64,000 bases of DNA from Lacrimispora indolis DSM 755 (GTDB lineage: Bacteria > Bacillota > Clostridia > Lachnospirales > Lachnospiraceae), in the NCBI RefSeq assembly GCF_000526995.1, contig NZ_AZUI01000001.1, positions 372,001-436,000 of the forward strand, in the 5' to 3' direction. Under the pieces are notes generated by a model. It did not search any database, was not told the origin of the DNA, and saw only the letters and a program-made list of their open reading frames with translations. Position 1 is the first letter of the stretch. The number at the start of each line of letters is the position of its first letter. Positions 17,650 through 27,523 of the stretch are shown here, in pieces. The position numbers and the translations under genes are program-made.

Positions 17650-17685
17650 GAGTGTATAAGAAGTTCCATGAGGGGAGGGCAAACG

Positions 17686-18330
17686 ATGGATACAAAACTT
17701 GAGTTATTAACACAAATTGCACGAGGAATTTCTACTCATTTTGGGAATAATTGTGAAGTAGTTATCCATGATTTAAGGAAAGAAGATTTAGACAGCTCCA
17801 TTGTCTATATCGAAAATGGCCAGGTAAGCAACCGTAAGCTGGGAGATGGTCCCTCAGAAATCGTTCTTGAGACCTTAAAAAAGAACCCGGATCTTTTAAA
17901 AGACCGCCTTTCTTATTTAACAAGAACCGATGACGGCAGGATTTTAAAATCCAGCACCATGTATATTAGAGGGAAAGATAATACCATCGATTACATTCTG
18001 GCCCTTAATTATGATATCACAGGCCTGCTCACCATAGACAATTCTTTAAAATCCCTTCTCTCCACTGCGGAAACAGAAGACGATGAGAAGCAGCCGAGGA
18101 GAATCACTCATAATGTGAACGATCTTCTCGACGAACTGATTGAACAGTCCGTAGCTTTGGTGGGCAAACCTGTTGCCCTTATGAGCAAGGACGACAAAGT
18201 TGCCGCAATCCAGTATTTAAACGATGCCGGAGCATTCCTGATCACAAAGTCAGGCGACAAGGTTTCCAATTATTTTGGCATATCCAAATTCACTTTATAC
18301 AGTTATATGGATACGAATAAAGAAAAGTAA
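17686..18330 (+). CDS. YheO/DauR-type PAS-HTH transcriptional regulator
   Basis: 214 residues from the ATG at 17686, which has GAGGGGAGG seven bases upstream; an earlier in-frame ATG at 17668 overlaps that site and is less likely. The N-terminal 110 residues form a YheO-like PAS sensor (GNNCEVVIHDLRKED, DGRILKSSTMYIRGKDNTIDY). The C-terminal part is the matching helix-turn-helix (YLNDAGAFLITKSGDKV, YFGISKFTLYSYMD). Relatives such as DauR sense small amino acids or metabolites. Its position, divergent from ssnA and 34 bases before ygeX, makes it the likely local regulator of both purine operons. Confidence 0.8.
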   Translation: MDTKLELLTQIARGISTHFGNNCEVVIHDLRKEDLDSSIVYIENGQVSNRKLGDGPSEIVLETLKKNPDLLKDRLSYLTRTDDGRILKSSTMYIRGKDNTIDYILALNYDITGLLTIDNSLKSLLSTAETEDDEKQPRRITHNVNDLLDELIEQSVALVGKPVALMSKDDKVAAIQYLNDAGAFLITKSGDKVSNYFGISKFTLYSYMDTNKEK

Positions 18331-18364
18331 CATAATTAAATAAGAAAAAGGAGAATCAGTAATC

Positions 18365-19570
18365 ATGAAACCAATCGAATGGGTTGTAAACACCATGCCA
18401 AAGACCGATGATAAGAATCTGCCGGTCATGGCCCTTGATGAAATCAAGAAAGCGCGAGTATTCCATGAAAGCTTTCCCCAGTACAGCAAGACTCCTCTTG
18501 TAAAGCTGGATCACATGGCTGATTATTTAGGCCTTGGCCAGGTTTACATGAAAGACGAATCCTACCGGTTCGGCTTAAATGCATTCAAGGTATTGGGCGG
18601 ATCCTTTGCTATCGCAAAGTACATTGCAAAGCAGACTGGAAAAGATGTTTCCGATCTTCCCTACAGCGTTCTCACATCTGACGCTTTAAGAGAAGAGTTC
18701 GGTCAGGCTACCTTCTTTACTGCCACCGACGGAAATCATGGACGGGGTGTTGCATGGGCAGCCAACAGATTAGGCCAGAAGTCCGTTGTTTACATGCCAA
18801 AGGGCTCCACTATCACCCGTTTCAACAACATCAAAGCAGAAGGCGCAACAGTTACTATTGAAGAAGTCAATTATGACGAATGCGTCCGCATGGCTGCTGA
18901 TGCCGCTTCCAAAACAAAGAACGGCGTTGTGGTACAGGATACTGCCTGGGATGGTTACGAAGAGATTCCTGCCTGGATCATGCAGGGTTACGGAACCATG
19001 GCTTTAGAAGCCAATGAGCAGCTTGAGGAATATGGCTGCGACAGACCTACCCATGTATTTGTTCAGGCTGGCGTAGGTTCTCTTGCAGGCGCTGTTCAGG
19101 GATATTTCGCTAACCGTTATCCTGAGAACCCGCCTAAGGTTGTGGTTGTGGAAGCTGATGTGGCTGACTGTCTCTATAAGGGAGCAAAAGCCGGAGACGG
19201 AAAGATCCGCATTGTAGACGGGGATATGCAGACCATTATGGCCGGCCTTGCCTGCGGAGAGCCAAACACAATTTCCTGGGATATCTTAAAGAATCACGTA
19301 GATACCTTTGTTTCCGCTCCTGACTGGGTAGCCGCACAGGGTATGAGAATGCTTGCCGCTCCTGTCAAAGGTGATGCACCGGTAACCTCCGGTGAATCAG
19401 GCGCTGCTCCTTTCGGAGTTTTGACCTGCATCATGCTTCTTGATGAGTACAAGGAATTAAGGGAGCATTTAGGACTTAATAAGGATTCAAAAGTTCTCCT
19501 CTTCTCTACTGAGGGTGACACCGACCCGGATCGTTACAAAGCAATTGTCTGGGAAGGAAAAGAACGTTAG
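18365..19570 (+). CDS. dpaL: Diaminopropionate ammonia-lyase (YgeX)
   Basis: 401 residues. The PLP lysine is K75 in [15 protein letters not shown], and the phosphate-cradle glycines are in [15 protein letters not shown]. Also present are [16 protein letters not shown] and [10 protein letters not shown]. The enzyme splits 2,3-diaminopropionate into pyruvate and two ammonia. In the urate pathway that amino acid is what remains after the purine ring is dismantled, so this step links purines to central carbon metabolism. A GGAG ribosome site is close upstream, and the regulator gene ends 34 bases before. Family length is about 400. Confidence 0.95.
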   Translation: MKPIEWVVNTMPKTDDKNLPVMALDEIKKARVFHESFPQYSKTPLVKLDHMADYLGLGQVYMKDESYRFGLNAFKVLGGSFAIAKYIAKQTGKDVSDLPYSVLTSDALREEFGQATFFTATDGNHGRGVAWAANRLGQKSVVYMPKGSTITRFNNIKAEGATVTIEEVNYDECVRMAADAASKTKNGVVVQDTAWDGYEEIPAWIMQGYGTMALEANEQLEEYGCDRPTHVFVQAGVGSLAGAVQGYFANRYPENPPKVVVVEADVADCLYKGAKAGDGKIRIVDGDMQTIMAGLACGEPNTISWDILKNHVDTFVSAPDWVAAQGMRMLAAPVKGDAPVTSGESGAAPFGVLTCIMLLDEYKELREHLGLNKDSKVLLFSTEGDTDPDRYKAIVWEGKER

Positions 19571-19611
19571 GCATATATTTCTTAATAAATTATAAAATGG
19601 AGGACAAAAAT

Positions 19612-20922
19612 ATGGATTACAGTAAAATCAAAGAAGCAGCACAAAACTATGAAGCCGACATGACAAAGTTCTTACGGGAAATCGTTAAATTCCCAGGCGA
19701 GAGCTGTGATGAAAAAGCTCATATCGACCGCATCGCAGAAGAAATGCGGAAGCTGGATTTCGACAAAGTGGAAATCGACGGCATGGGCAACGTATTAGGC
19801 TATATGGGAACCGGCAAAACTTTAATCGGTTTTGACGCTCACATCGATACCGTTGGTATCGGCAACAAGAGCAACTGGACATTTGATCCATACGAAGGCT
19901 ACGAAAATGACACAGAAATCGGCGGCCGCGGTGTATCTGATCAGTGCGGCGGTATCGTATCCGCTGTTTACGGCGCAAGAATCATGAAGGACTTAGGTCT
20001 TTTAAATGACAAGTACACCGTACTGGTAACCGGTACTGTTCAGGAAGAGGACTGTGATGGTCTTTGCTGGCAGTATATCATCAACGAAGACAAGGTTCGT
20101 CCGGAATTCGTTGTTTCCACAGAGCCGACTGACGGCGGTATCTACCGCGGACAGAGAGGCCGTATGGAAATCCGTATTGACGTAAAGGGTATCTCCTGCC
20201 ACGGTTCCGCACCGGAGCGCGGTGATAACGCAATCTATAAAATGGCTGATATTCTTCAGGATGTCCGCTCTCTTAACGAGAACGACGCTGCTGATGACAA
20301 GGAAATCAAAGGCCTTGTAAAGATGCTTGATGAGAAGTACAACAAAGAATGGAAAGAAGCTAACTTCTTAGGCCGCGGTACTGTTACTGCTTCCGAGATC
20401 TTCTTCACCTCCCCAAGCCGCTGTGCAGTTGCTGACTCCTGTTCCGTATCCTTAGACCGCCGTATGACCGCCGGCGAGACATGGGAAAGCTGTCTGGATG
20501 AGATCCGTAATCTTCCAAACGTAAAGAAATACGGCGATGATGTGACTGTTTCCATGTACGAATATTCCCGTCCTTCCTATACAGGACTTACCTATCCGAT
20601 CGAGTGCTACTTCCCAACCTGGGTTATCCCGGAGGATCACGCTGTTACCGCAGCTCTGGAAGAAGCTTACAAGAACCTTTACGGCGATGTCAGAATCGGT
20701 GCAGAAGAAACAATTGCTATGAGAACCGCCCGTCCTCTTACCGATAAGTGGACCTTCTCCACAAACGGCGTTTCCATCATGGGCCGTAACGGAATCCCAT
20801 GCATCGGCTTCGGACCTGGCGCAGAGGCTCAGGCTCATGCTCCTAACGAGAAGACCTGGAAACAGGATCTTGTAACATGTGCAGCAGTATATGCAGCACT
20901 TCCAAGCGCATACTGCAAATAA
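19612..20922 (+). CDS. ygeY: YgeY-family M20 metallohydrolase
   Basis: 436 residues. The start at 19612 is preferred because GGAGG lies eight bases upstream; an earlier in-frame ATG (19597) overlaps that site. The M20 peptidase/deacylase metal ligands are visible: His and Asp in [12 protein letters not shown], Asp in GVSDQCGGI, Glu-Glu in VQEEDCDG and STEPTDGG, with a His near the end in [10 protein letters not shown]. YgeY is linked by context to selenium-dependent purine breakdown and probably hydrolyses an amide or ureido bond to release diaminopropionate for the preceding gene's product (inference). Confidence 0.9.
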   Translation: MDYSKIKEAAQNYEADMTKFLREIVKFPGESCDEKAHIDRIAEEMRKLDFDKVEIDGMGNVLGYMGTGKTLIGFDAHIDTVGIGNKSNWTFDPYEGYENDTEIGGRGVSDQCGGIVSAVYGARIMKDLGLLNDKYTVLVTGTVQEEDCDGLCWQYIINEDKVRPEFVVSTEPTDGGIYRGQRGRMEIRIDVKGISCHGSAPERGDNAIYKMADILQDVRSLNENDAADDKEIKGLVKMLDEKYNKEWKEANFLGRGTVTASEIFFTSPSRCAVADSCSVSLDRRMTAGETWESCLDEIRNLPNVKKYGDDVTVSMYEYSRPSYTGLTYPIECYFPTWVIPEDHAVTAALEEAYKNLYGDVRIGAEETIAMRTARPLTDKWTFSTNGVSIMGRNGIPCIGFGPGAEAQAHAPNEKTWKQDLVTCAAVYAALPSAYCK

Positions 20923-20962
20923 ACAGACAAGCTATTCAGGAACCATTTTGGAACCATAATTC

Positions 20963-20990
20963 CGGCAGCGGGCCTTATAAAGGCCTGCCG
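20963..20990 (+). other. Hairpin between the ygeY-type gene and ygeW
   Basis: The arms GGCCTT and AAGGCC flank a three-base loop, with an outer CGGC/GCCG pairing. No T-run follows. It lies within a 188-base gap and may protect or separate the transcripts of the two genes. Confidence 0.4.
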
Positions 20991-21110
20991 CCGCTCCTAA
21001 CAATCATTTTTGCCGTCTGCCGATCATTCCTTCCCCAATCAATGCCTGGCAGGCTGCATGAAGGATAGATACCAATAAAACAAAGAAAAAATCAGGAGGC
21101 TAACGATTTT

Positions 21111-22304
21111 ATGAAAACCTTACAGGATTACATTGACAAACTGAATTCCTTAAATTTTAAGGAGATGTATGAGAATGACTTCTTCTTAACCTGGGAAAAG
21201 ACTGACGACGAGCTGGAAGCTGTCTGGACCGTTGCTGATGCTCTCCGCTTCATGAGAGAGAACAACATTTCTACAAGAGTATTTGAAAGCGGCCTTGGAA
21301 TCTCCTTATTCCGCGACAACTCCACACGTACCCGTTTCTCTTTTGCTTCCGCATGTAACTTACTTGGTCTGGAAGTTCAGGATTTAGATGAGGGCAAATC
21401 CCAGGTGGCTCACGGCGAGACTGTTCGTGAAACAGCTAACATGGTTTCCTTCATGGCAGACGTAATCGGTATCCGTGATGATATGTACATCGGCAAAGGA
21501 AATGCTTATATGCATGAATTCATGGACGCTGTTACCCAGGGAAACAAGGACGGCATTTTAGAGCAGAGACCGACCTTAGTTAACTTACAGTGTGACATCG
21601 ATCATCCTACCCAGAGTATGGCTGATATGCTTCACGTCATCCATGAGCTGGGCGGCCTTGAGAACTTAAAGGGCAAAAAGCTGGCAATGACATGGGCTTA
21701 CTCTCCTTCCTACGGAAAGCCATTATCCGTACCACAGGGAATCATCGGCTTAATGACCCGTATGGGTATGGAAGTTGTTCTGGCTCATCCGGAAGGTTAT
21801 GAGGTTATGCCAGAGGTTGTGGAAATAGCTAAGAAGAACGCAGAGAAATCCGGCGGTTCCTTCCGTGTATCCAACGATATGGCTGACGCATTCAAGGATG
21901 CTGATGTTGTATATCCAAAGAGCTGGGCTCCATTTGCTGCTATGGAAAAGAGAACCAACCTTTACGCTGAAGGCGATTCCGACGGCATCAAGGCTCTTGA
22001 GAAAGAATTACTGGCTCAGAACGCTCAGCACAAAGACTGGTGCTGTACAGAAGAATTAATGAAGACAACAAAAGACGGCAAGGCTCTTTACATGCACTGC
22101 TTACCTGCTGACATCAACGATGTAAGCTGTGTAGACGGCGAAGTAGAGGCATCTGTATTCGATCGTTACCGCGATCCGTTATACAAAGAAGCAAGCTACA
22201 AGCCATATGTAATCGCTGCTATGATCTTCTTAAGCAAATTCGGCAATCCACAGGAGATCTTAAAAAAGCTGGAAGAAAAGAAATCACCAAGAATTTTTGA
22301 ATAA
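21111..22304 (+). CDS. ygeW: YgeW, knotted carbamoyltransferase
   Basis: 397 residues. The carbamoyl-phosphate site is FRDNSTRTRFSFASA (STRTR at 71-75), followed by DLDEGKSQVAHGETVRETA and the MHCLPADI block near residue 330. These mark the ornithine/aspartate transcarbamoylase superfamily; length and motifs match the YgeW group, whose substrate was long unknown. In anaerobic purine breakdown it is thought to run in the phosphorolytic direction and pass carbamoyl phosphate to the next gene's kinase. AGGAGG precedes the start. Confidence 0.93.
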   Translation: MKTLQDYIDKLNSLNFKEMYENDFFLTWEKTDDELEAVWTVADALRFMRENNISTRVFESGLGISLFRDNSTRTRFSFASACNLLGLEVQDLDEGKSQVAHGETVRETANMVSFMADVIGIRDDMYIGKGNAYMHEFMDAVTQGNKDGILEQRPTLVNLQCDIDHPTQSMADMLHVIHELGGLENLKGKKLAMTWAYSPSYGKPLSVPQGIIGLMTRMGMEVVLAHPEGYEVMPEVVEIAKKNAEKSGGSFRVSNDMADAFKDADVVYPKSWAPFAAMEKRTNLYAEGDSDGIKALEKELLAQNAQHKDWCCTEELMKTTKDGKALYMHCLPADINDVSCVDGEVEASVFDRYRDPLYKEASYKPYVIAAMIFLSKFGNPQEILKKLEEKKSPRIFE

Positions 22305-22342
22305 TTTCATACGGGGGCAATTGCCCTATATTTAAGAATTCC

Positions 22343-22386
22343 AGGCGCACCTGCAGCCTATTCAAAGGATACTGGTGCGTCTTTTA
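22343..22386 (+). terminator. Hairpin with short T-run between ygeW and the carbamate kinase gene
   Basis: GCGCACC pairs with GGTGCG, followed by TCTTTT. An outer pairing TTAAGAATT (22332-22340) with AATTCTTAA (22390-22398) encloses it, and a perfect 12-base palindrome GGGCAATTGCCC (22315-22326) stands upstream. The short T-run suggests partial termination within the operon. Confidence 0.5.
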
Positions 22387-22417
22387 AAAAATTCTTAATC
22401 ATTAAGAGGACAGCAAA

Positions 22418-23362
22418 ATGGCAAAGAAAAAAAGAATAGTTATTGCGTTAGGCGGCAATGCCCTGGGCAACACATTACCGGAGCAGATGACTGCAGTAAA
22501 GATCACGTCAAAAGCAATTGTTGACCTGATCGAAGAAGGCTGTGAAGTAGTGGTGGTTCACGGCAACGGCCCACAGGTGGGTATGATTAATAACGCAATG
22601 AGCGCTTTAACCCGGGAAGATCCCAAACAGCCAAACACTCCTCTCTCCGTCTGTGTAGCCATGAGCCAGGCTTATATCGGCTATGACTTACAGAATGCCC
22701 TGAGAGAAGAACTGGTAAACAGGAACCTCACCAACATTCCCGTAACCACCATGATCACACAGGTTCGTGTAGATGAAAACGATCCTGCCTTCAACTCTCC
22801 CAGCAAGCCAATCGGTCACTTCATGACTGAGGAAGAAGCAAAGCTGGCTGAGGAAAAATACGGATATATTACAAAAGAAGATGCCGGACGGGGATACCGC
22901 CGTGTGGTAGCTTCACCAAATCCTGCAGAAATCATTGAAATCGGCGCAATTCGCTCCCTTGTGGAATCCGGACAGCTGGTTATCGCCTGCGGCGGCGGTG
23001 GAATTCCCGTTACCCTTCAGGGAAACCACTTAAAAGGCGCAAGCGCAGTAATTGACAAAGATTTTGCAAGTGAACTGCTGGCAGAAGAACTGGATGCAGA
23101 TTTCTTAATCATCCTTACAGCAGTTGAGAAAGTAGCAATAAACTTCGGTAAACCGGAAGAGAAATGGTTGGACGATATCACAACAGACGAGGCACGTCAG
23201 TTCATTGGAGAAGGACATTTTGCTCCTGGCTCCATGCTGCCAAAGGTTCAGGCTGCTGTGAAATTCGCAGATTCCAAAGAGGGTCGCAATGCGCTTATCA
23301 CTTTGCTTGAAAAAGCTAAAGAGGGAATCCTGGGGAAGACCGGAACTCGTATTCATAAGTGA
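22418..23362 (+). CDS. arcC: Carbamate kinase (YqeA/ArcC type)
   Basis: 314 residues. KKRIVIALGGNALGNTLPEQ, VVHGNGPQVGMINNAM and IACGGGGIPVTLQGNHLKGASAVIDKD are the family's nucleotide and carbamoyl-phosphate blocks. It makes ATP from ADP and carbamoyl phosphate, releasing ammonia and CO2. No arginine deiminase gene is nearby, and its place directly after ygeW matches E. coli yqeA, so here it most likely conserves energy from purine-derived carbamoyl groups. A structured gap of 113 bases separates it from ygeW. Confidence 0.93.
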   Translation: MAKKKRIVIALGGNALGNTLPEQMTAVKITSKAIVDLIEEGCEVVVVHGNGPQVGMINNAMSALTREDPKQPNTPLSVCVAMSQAYIGYDLQNALREELVNRNLTNIPVTTMITQVRVDENDPAFNSPSKPIGHFMTEEEAKLAEEKYGYITKEDAGRGYRRVVASPNPAEIIEIGAIRSLVESGQLVIACGGGGIPVTLQGNHLKGASAVIDKDFASELLAEELDADFLIILTAVEKVAINFGKPEEKWLDDITTDEARQFIGEGHFAPGSMLPKVQAAVKFADSKEGRNALITLLEKAKEGILGKTGTRIHK

Positions 23363-23530
23363 AACTTTTGTTAGGTAAAATACCAACATTCAAAGCCATT
23401 GACCATCATAGAAGACCGGATTGGTTATTACTAGCTGGGGCTCTCTTCTTTGGAAGCTGGGAACTGTCCAAGTTAACTCTAAACAGTCCCTCTTTGGCTT
23501 TGAAAATCACAATAAAGAGAGGGATTATCT

Positions 23531-24991
23531 ATGGGTAAGCAAAACGACAAAGAACTAATCTATCAACTGGAAGGCAGGCCAAGCTTAAAAACTGCATTCC
23601 CACTGGGTCTGCAGCACATTCTGGCCATGTTTACGGGCAACTTAGCCCCCATACTCATCATTGCCAGTATCTGTGGTCTGGAACCTGCGGATAAAACGGT
23701 TATGTTATCATCAGCCATGGTTGTATCCGGTGTAACCACCTTGTTTCAGCTGTATCCGCTCAAGCTGGGAAAGAGCTTCCGTATCGGAGCGAATCTCCCC
23801 ATTGTCATGGGGACATCGTTTGCATTTGTTTCCGTGGCTTCCATTGTTGCCACTCAAGTCGCGCCTTCTATGGGACTGACCGATCCGCGTGATATATACG
23901 CGTTGGTTCTCGGCTGTTCACTTGTAGGCGGTCTTGTTGAAGTATTTATGGGTTTCTTCTATAAGAAGCTTTCCGATTTATTTTCACCTATCGTGGTGGG
24001 AACAACCCTTATTGCCATTGGATTAAACTTATTAAGCGCTGGAGCGCGATACTTTAACGGCGGTTCAAACGCGGCTGCAAATTTGGCTGCGTATAATGAG
24101 AATCCGGACAAGTTTCAATTTACAGGCGTGTTTGGTTCCATGAAAAATGTATGCATGGCATTATTTGTATTTGTCCTTGTGTTATTGCTCCAAAAATATG
24201 GCAAAGGTATAGTGAAGAATTCCGCCCTGCTTTTTGGACTGGCTATCGGATATGTGGTGTCTGTTGCCTTGGGTATGGTGAACTTTGCGCCGATCACAGC
24301 CGCTAAAGTCGTCTCCGTACCAACGCCGTTTTATTTCGGCCTCAAATTCTCCTTAGCCGGCATCTTAAACTTCGCCCTGTTTTATATCATTTCCGGATTG
24401 GAAACCATCGGTAACACCGGCGGTATCACCATTGCGGCATTTGACAGGGAACCTACCTCCGAAGAAACCTCCGGTGCCATCCTGGCAGATGCGGGTGGAT
24501 CGATGTTGGCAGCTATATTTAACGCACTGCCAAACACCGCGTTTGGACAGAACGCAGGTATCATTTCCATGACGAGAATCGTGAACAAATGGTGCGTTGC
24601 CGTAGGAGCTGTATTCCTGGCTTTGTGCGGACTCATCCCGAAATTGGCAGCTCTTTTCCAAACCATCCCTGATGCGGTTTTGGGCGGCGCCATTATTTCT
24701 GTGTTTGCTATGATCACATTAAACGGTATTAAGATGATTGCCAAAGCAGGTTTCTCCGAGAGAAACGTAACTATTATCGGTATTACACTTGCATTTGGTA
24801 TTGGACTTACCTCCATGAGCCTGGCCGTGGAAACCTTCCCGGCGTTCATTCAACCACTCTTACATGCCATTGCGCCATTAATGAGCGCACCGGCTGCCGT
24901 GTGTTGTATCGTATCAATCGTTGCAAGCATTTGCTTCCCAATGACTAAAGAAGATAAAGAGAAGGCAAAAGCTGCTATGCAAGATGTGTAA
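23531..24991 (+). CDS. NCS2-family purine permease (xanthine/urate type)
   Basis: 486 residues, about 12-14 membrane segments. The signature NTAFGQNAGIISMTRIVNKW is that of nucleobase:cation symporter-2, and FALFYIISGLETIGNTGG is the conserved helix before it. The closest named types are the xanthine permeases and the E. coli urate permease UacT (YgfU); substrate choice cannot be read safely, but its place at the end of the ygeX-ygeY-ygeW-arcC operon favours xanthine or urate. A 168-base gap with a CCCTCTTT/AAAGAGAGGG hairpin lies before the start. A strong terminator follows. Confidence 0.88.
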   Translation: MGKQNDKELIYQLEGRPSLKTAFPLGLQHILAMFTGNLAPILIIASICGLEPADKTVMLSSAMVVSGVTTLFQLYPLKLGKSFRIGANLPIVMGTSFAFVSVASIVATQVAPSMGLTDPRDIYALVLGCSLVGGLVEVFMGFFYKKLSDLFSPIVVGTTLIAIGLNLLSAGARYFNGGSNAAANLAAYNENPDKFQFTGVFGSMKNVCMALFVFVLVLLLQKYGKGIVKNSALLFGLAIGYVVSVALGMVNFAPITAAKVVSVPTPFYFGLKFSLAGILNFALFYIISGLETIGNTGGITIAAFDREPTSEETSGAILADAGGSMLAAIFNALPNTAFGQNAGIISMTRIVNKWCVAVGAVFLALCGLIPKLAALFQTIPDAVLGGAIISVFAMITLNGIKMIAKAGFSERNVTIIGITLAFGIGLTSMSLAVETFPAFIQPLLHAIAPLMSAPAAVCCIVSIVASICFPMTKEDKEKAKAAMQDV

Positions 24992-25010
24992 TGAAACAAA
25001 GCATCCTTAT

Positions 25011-25024
25011 GTTAACATGTTAAC
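25011..25024. other. Perfect 14-base palindrome after the permease gene
   Basis: GTTAACATGTTAAC is fully self-complementary. It lies between the stop codon and the terminator, so a protein-binding role is possible but not supported by position near a promoter. Confidence 0.35.
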
Positions 25025-25062
25025 CGCAATTTCCGCTGAGTTCCATTTTGACGGATTTTAAC

Positions 25063-25112
25063 AAAAAGCCCTTCTGCTTTAAGCCAAAACTTTCAGCAGA
25101 AGGGCTTTTTTT
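25063..25112. terminator. Strong bidirectional terminator between the permease gene and glgP
   Basis: A perfect 16-base stem (AAAAAGCCCTTCTGCT with AGCAGAAGGGCTTTTT) has A/T runs at both ends, so it can end transcription of both converging genes. Confidence 0.92.
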
Positions 25113-25133
25113 ATTGTTCACTAGACGGCTTTT

Positions 25134-27383
25134 TTACAGCTTCCAGATATCCCGGTTATATTCCAGAATAGTACGGTCCGAAGAGAAATATCCTGCCTTG
25201 CTGATATTGACCAGCATCTTCTTCGCCCATGCAAACGAATCCTCATAATCCCTGTAAATCCTTTCCCTGGCTTCCTCATAAGCCTTGTAATCCAACAGGG
25301 TCATGAACCAGTCTTTTTTCAGGATTTCATCATAAAGCCGTTTTAAATTTTCCTTATGACCGATGGAAGTCATCTCCGCTCCCACCATAAAATCCAGAGC
25401 TTCCCGGATTTGTGCATCCTCTTTATAATACTCCTTAGCCACATAATCAGCTTTTGTGTAATGTTGGATCACTTTCTCACTGGATTCTCCGAAGATATAA
25501 ATATTATCCTTTCCCACCAGCTCTGCAATCTCAACATTGGCTCCATCCATGGTTCCAAGGGTCACTGCTCCATTTAACATAAATTTCATATTGCCGGTTC
25601 CGCTGGCCTCCTTGGACGCAAGTGAAATCTGCTGGGAAATATCACAGGCAGGAATCAGCTTTTCTGCCTTGGATACGTTATAGTTTTCCACCATTACCAC
25701 CTTAAGATAGGGGCTCACCTGGGGATCATTGTTCACCAGCTCCTGAAGACACAGGATCAGGTGAATAATATCCTTTGCTATCACATAGGCAGGAGCCGCC
25801 TTTGCACCGAAGATCACTGTGACCGGTCTTGCAGGTAAGTTTCCTCTTTTTATTTCCAGATACTTGTGTATAACATAGAGGGCATTCATCTGCTGTCTCT
25901 TATATTCATGGAGACGCTTGATCTGGATATCGTAAATGGAATTTTCATCTATGTCCGTCTCCTGGGTTGACATAAGATATTTCTTCAAAGCGGTCTTATT
26001 CTGCTTTTTTATATCCAGAATGGCTTTTAAAGTCGCCTCGTCGTCAAAGGCAGCCAGCTTTTCCAGCTCCATTGCATCTTTCTTATAACCCTCTCCGATT
26101 CTGGAGGCAATGAGTTCCGACAGCCGGGGATTGCAATGGAGAAGCCATCGCCGGAAGGTGATCCCGTTGGTCTTATTGGAAAATTTTTCCGGGTAAATAT
26201 CGTAAAATTTCTTTAATTCGCTTTTTTTCAGTATCTCCGTATGAAGATATGCCACCCCATTGACGCTGAAGCCGTAGTGGATATCCATGTGGGCCATGTG
26301 CACCAGATCCTTTTCATCAATGATCGCCACAGCCGGGTCTTTATATGATTTACGGATCTGTTTATCCAGCTTCTCTATAACAGGCACCAGCTGAGGCACA
26401 GCCTCCTCCAAATACTCCATGGGCCACTTTTCAAGGGCTTCTGCAAGGATGGTGTGATTGGTGTAGGCACAGGTTCTGCTGACAATTTCAGCCGCCTTTT
26501 CAAAAGGAATCCCCCTAAGGGTTAAAAGCCGGATCAGTTCCGGGATCACCATGGATGGATGGGTATCATTAATCTGGATCACCGCATAATCCGGCAAATC
26601 ATAAAGCCTGCATCCCTTTTTAACGCACTCATCAAGGATATACTGTGCAGCGCTGCTTACCATAAAATACTGCTGGTAAATACGAAGCTTTCTGCCGGCC
26701 TCATCGCTGTCATCGGGATAGAGGAACAGGGTCAGATTCTTTTTAACGGCTTCTTTATCAAAGGCTATCCCATCTTCTATAAGCTCCTCATCAATGGTCT
26801 CCAAGTCAAACAGATGAAGCTTATTGGTGCGTCCCTGATAACCGGTCACCCCTATGTCATACATTCTGGAACGGACGGTCAGACTGCCAAAGGTGACCGG
26901 ATAAGTGACTTCTGTCCTGTTAAGCCATGTATCCGGCTCTATCCATGGGTTAGGGTCTTCTGCCTGAAGATGGTCCTTAAAGGTCTGTTTAAACAAGCCA
27001 AAATGATAATTAAGGCCAATGCCGTCCCCGTTTAACCCAAGGGTTGCCATAGAATCCAGAAAACAGGCAGCAAGGCGTCCCAGACCGCCGTTTCCAAGGG
27101 ATGGCTCCGGCTCTATTTCCTCAATCTCACAAATATCCCTGCCGTTTTCAGCAAGAACCCGGGTTACTTCATCATAGATTCCAAGGTTGATCAGGTTATT
27201 GGAAAGCAGTTTTCCTATGAGGAATTCCGCAGATAAGTAATATACCTTTTTCTTTCCTTCCTCCTCCTGCCGCTTTTTTCCTTCCTCCTCCACGATTTTC
27301 AGCAGCGCAGAATAAATTTCCTGATTGGAACACTGGTTCACTGTTTTTTTGTATATTTCAAAAATTTGTTGTTCAAGATTCAT
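25134..27383 (-). CDS. glgP: Glycogen/starch (alpha-glucan) phosphorylase
   Basis: 749 residues. The PLP site is in [20 protein letters not shown], followed by MDGANVEI. The N-terminus has [20 protein letters not shown] and the middle has [14 protein letters not shown]. It releases glucose-1-phosphate from stored glucan. It is somewhat shorter than E. coli GlgP (815). The start at 27383 is chosen because AAGGAG lies eight bases upstream; a GTG nine bases earlier overlaps that site. It is unrelated to the purine genes on either side and is convergent with the permease gene. Confidence 0.95.
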   Translation of the reverse strand: MNLEQQIFEIYKKTVNQCSNQEIYSALLKIVEEEGKKRQEEEGKKKVYYLSAEFLIGKLLSNNLINLGIYDEVTRVLAENGRDICEIEEIEPEPSLGNGGLGRLAACFLDSMATLGLNGDGIGLNYHFGLFKQTFKDHLQAEDPNPWIEPDTWLNRTEVTYPVTFGSLTVRSRMYDIGVTGYQGRTNKLHLFDLETIDEELIEDGIAFDKEAVKKNLTLFLYPDDSDEAGRKLRIYQQYFMVSSAAQYILDECVKKGCRLYDLPDYAVIQINDTHPSMVIPELIRLLTLRGIPFEKAAEIVSRTCAYTNHTILAEALEKWPMEYLEEAVPQLVPVIEKLDKQIRKSYKDPAVAIIDEKDLVHMAHMDIHYGFSVNGVAYLHTEILKKSELKKFYDIYPEKFSNKTNGITFRRWLLHCNPRLSELIASRIGEGYKKDAMELEKLAAFDDEATLKAILDIKKQNKTALKKYLMSTQETDIDENSIYDIQIKRLHEYKRQQMNALYVIHKYLEIKRGNLPARPVTVIFGAKAAPAYVIAKDIIHLILCLQELVNNDPQVSPYLKVVMVENYNVSKAEKLIPACDISQQISLASKEASGTGNMKFMLNGAVTLGTMDGANVEIAELVGKDNIYIFGESSEKVIQHYTKADYVAKEYYKEDAQIREALDFMVGAEMTSIGHKENLKRLYDEILKKDWFMTLLDYKAYEEARERIYRDYEDSFAWAKKMLVNISKAGYFSSDRTILEYNRDIWKL

Positions 27384-27451
27384 TGAAACCACTCCTTTTT
27401 TGTTTTCTTTAACCTTACCCTAGTATTATAATGTTCCTGCTGCTGTTTATC

Positions 27452-27481
27452 TTGCAGCATTCTGGCCTATTATGGTACAAT
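27452..27481 (+). promoter_or_regulatory. Candidate promoter of the AraC-type regulator
   Basis: TTGCAG (27452-27457), an 18-base spacer and TACAAT (27476-27481) stand about 43 bases before the start codon. On the other strand a TATAAT (27425-27430) may serve glgP, but its -35 box is poor. Confidence 0.5.
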
Positions 27482-27523
27482 ACTATCATTAACTGCTGAA
27501 ATATCACGAAAAACAGGAGTTCT

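Larger units (their letters stand above)
17358..17685. other. Divergent control region between ssnA and the YheO-type regulator
   Basis: This 328-base gap is very A+T rich at its right end. It holds a promoter for each direction, a 15-base palindrome (17599-17613, CTAAAAA and TTTTTAG arms) and, on the ssnA side, a leader of about 180 bases with two mutually exclusive hairpins. No gene was seen. Confidence 0.7.

Noticed and set aside
23363..23530. Second purine riboswitch before the NCS2 permease
   Set aside because: The conserved TTTCTACC junction and loop motifs are absent; only a simple CCCTCTTT/AAAGAGAGGG hairpin is seen.
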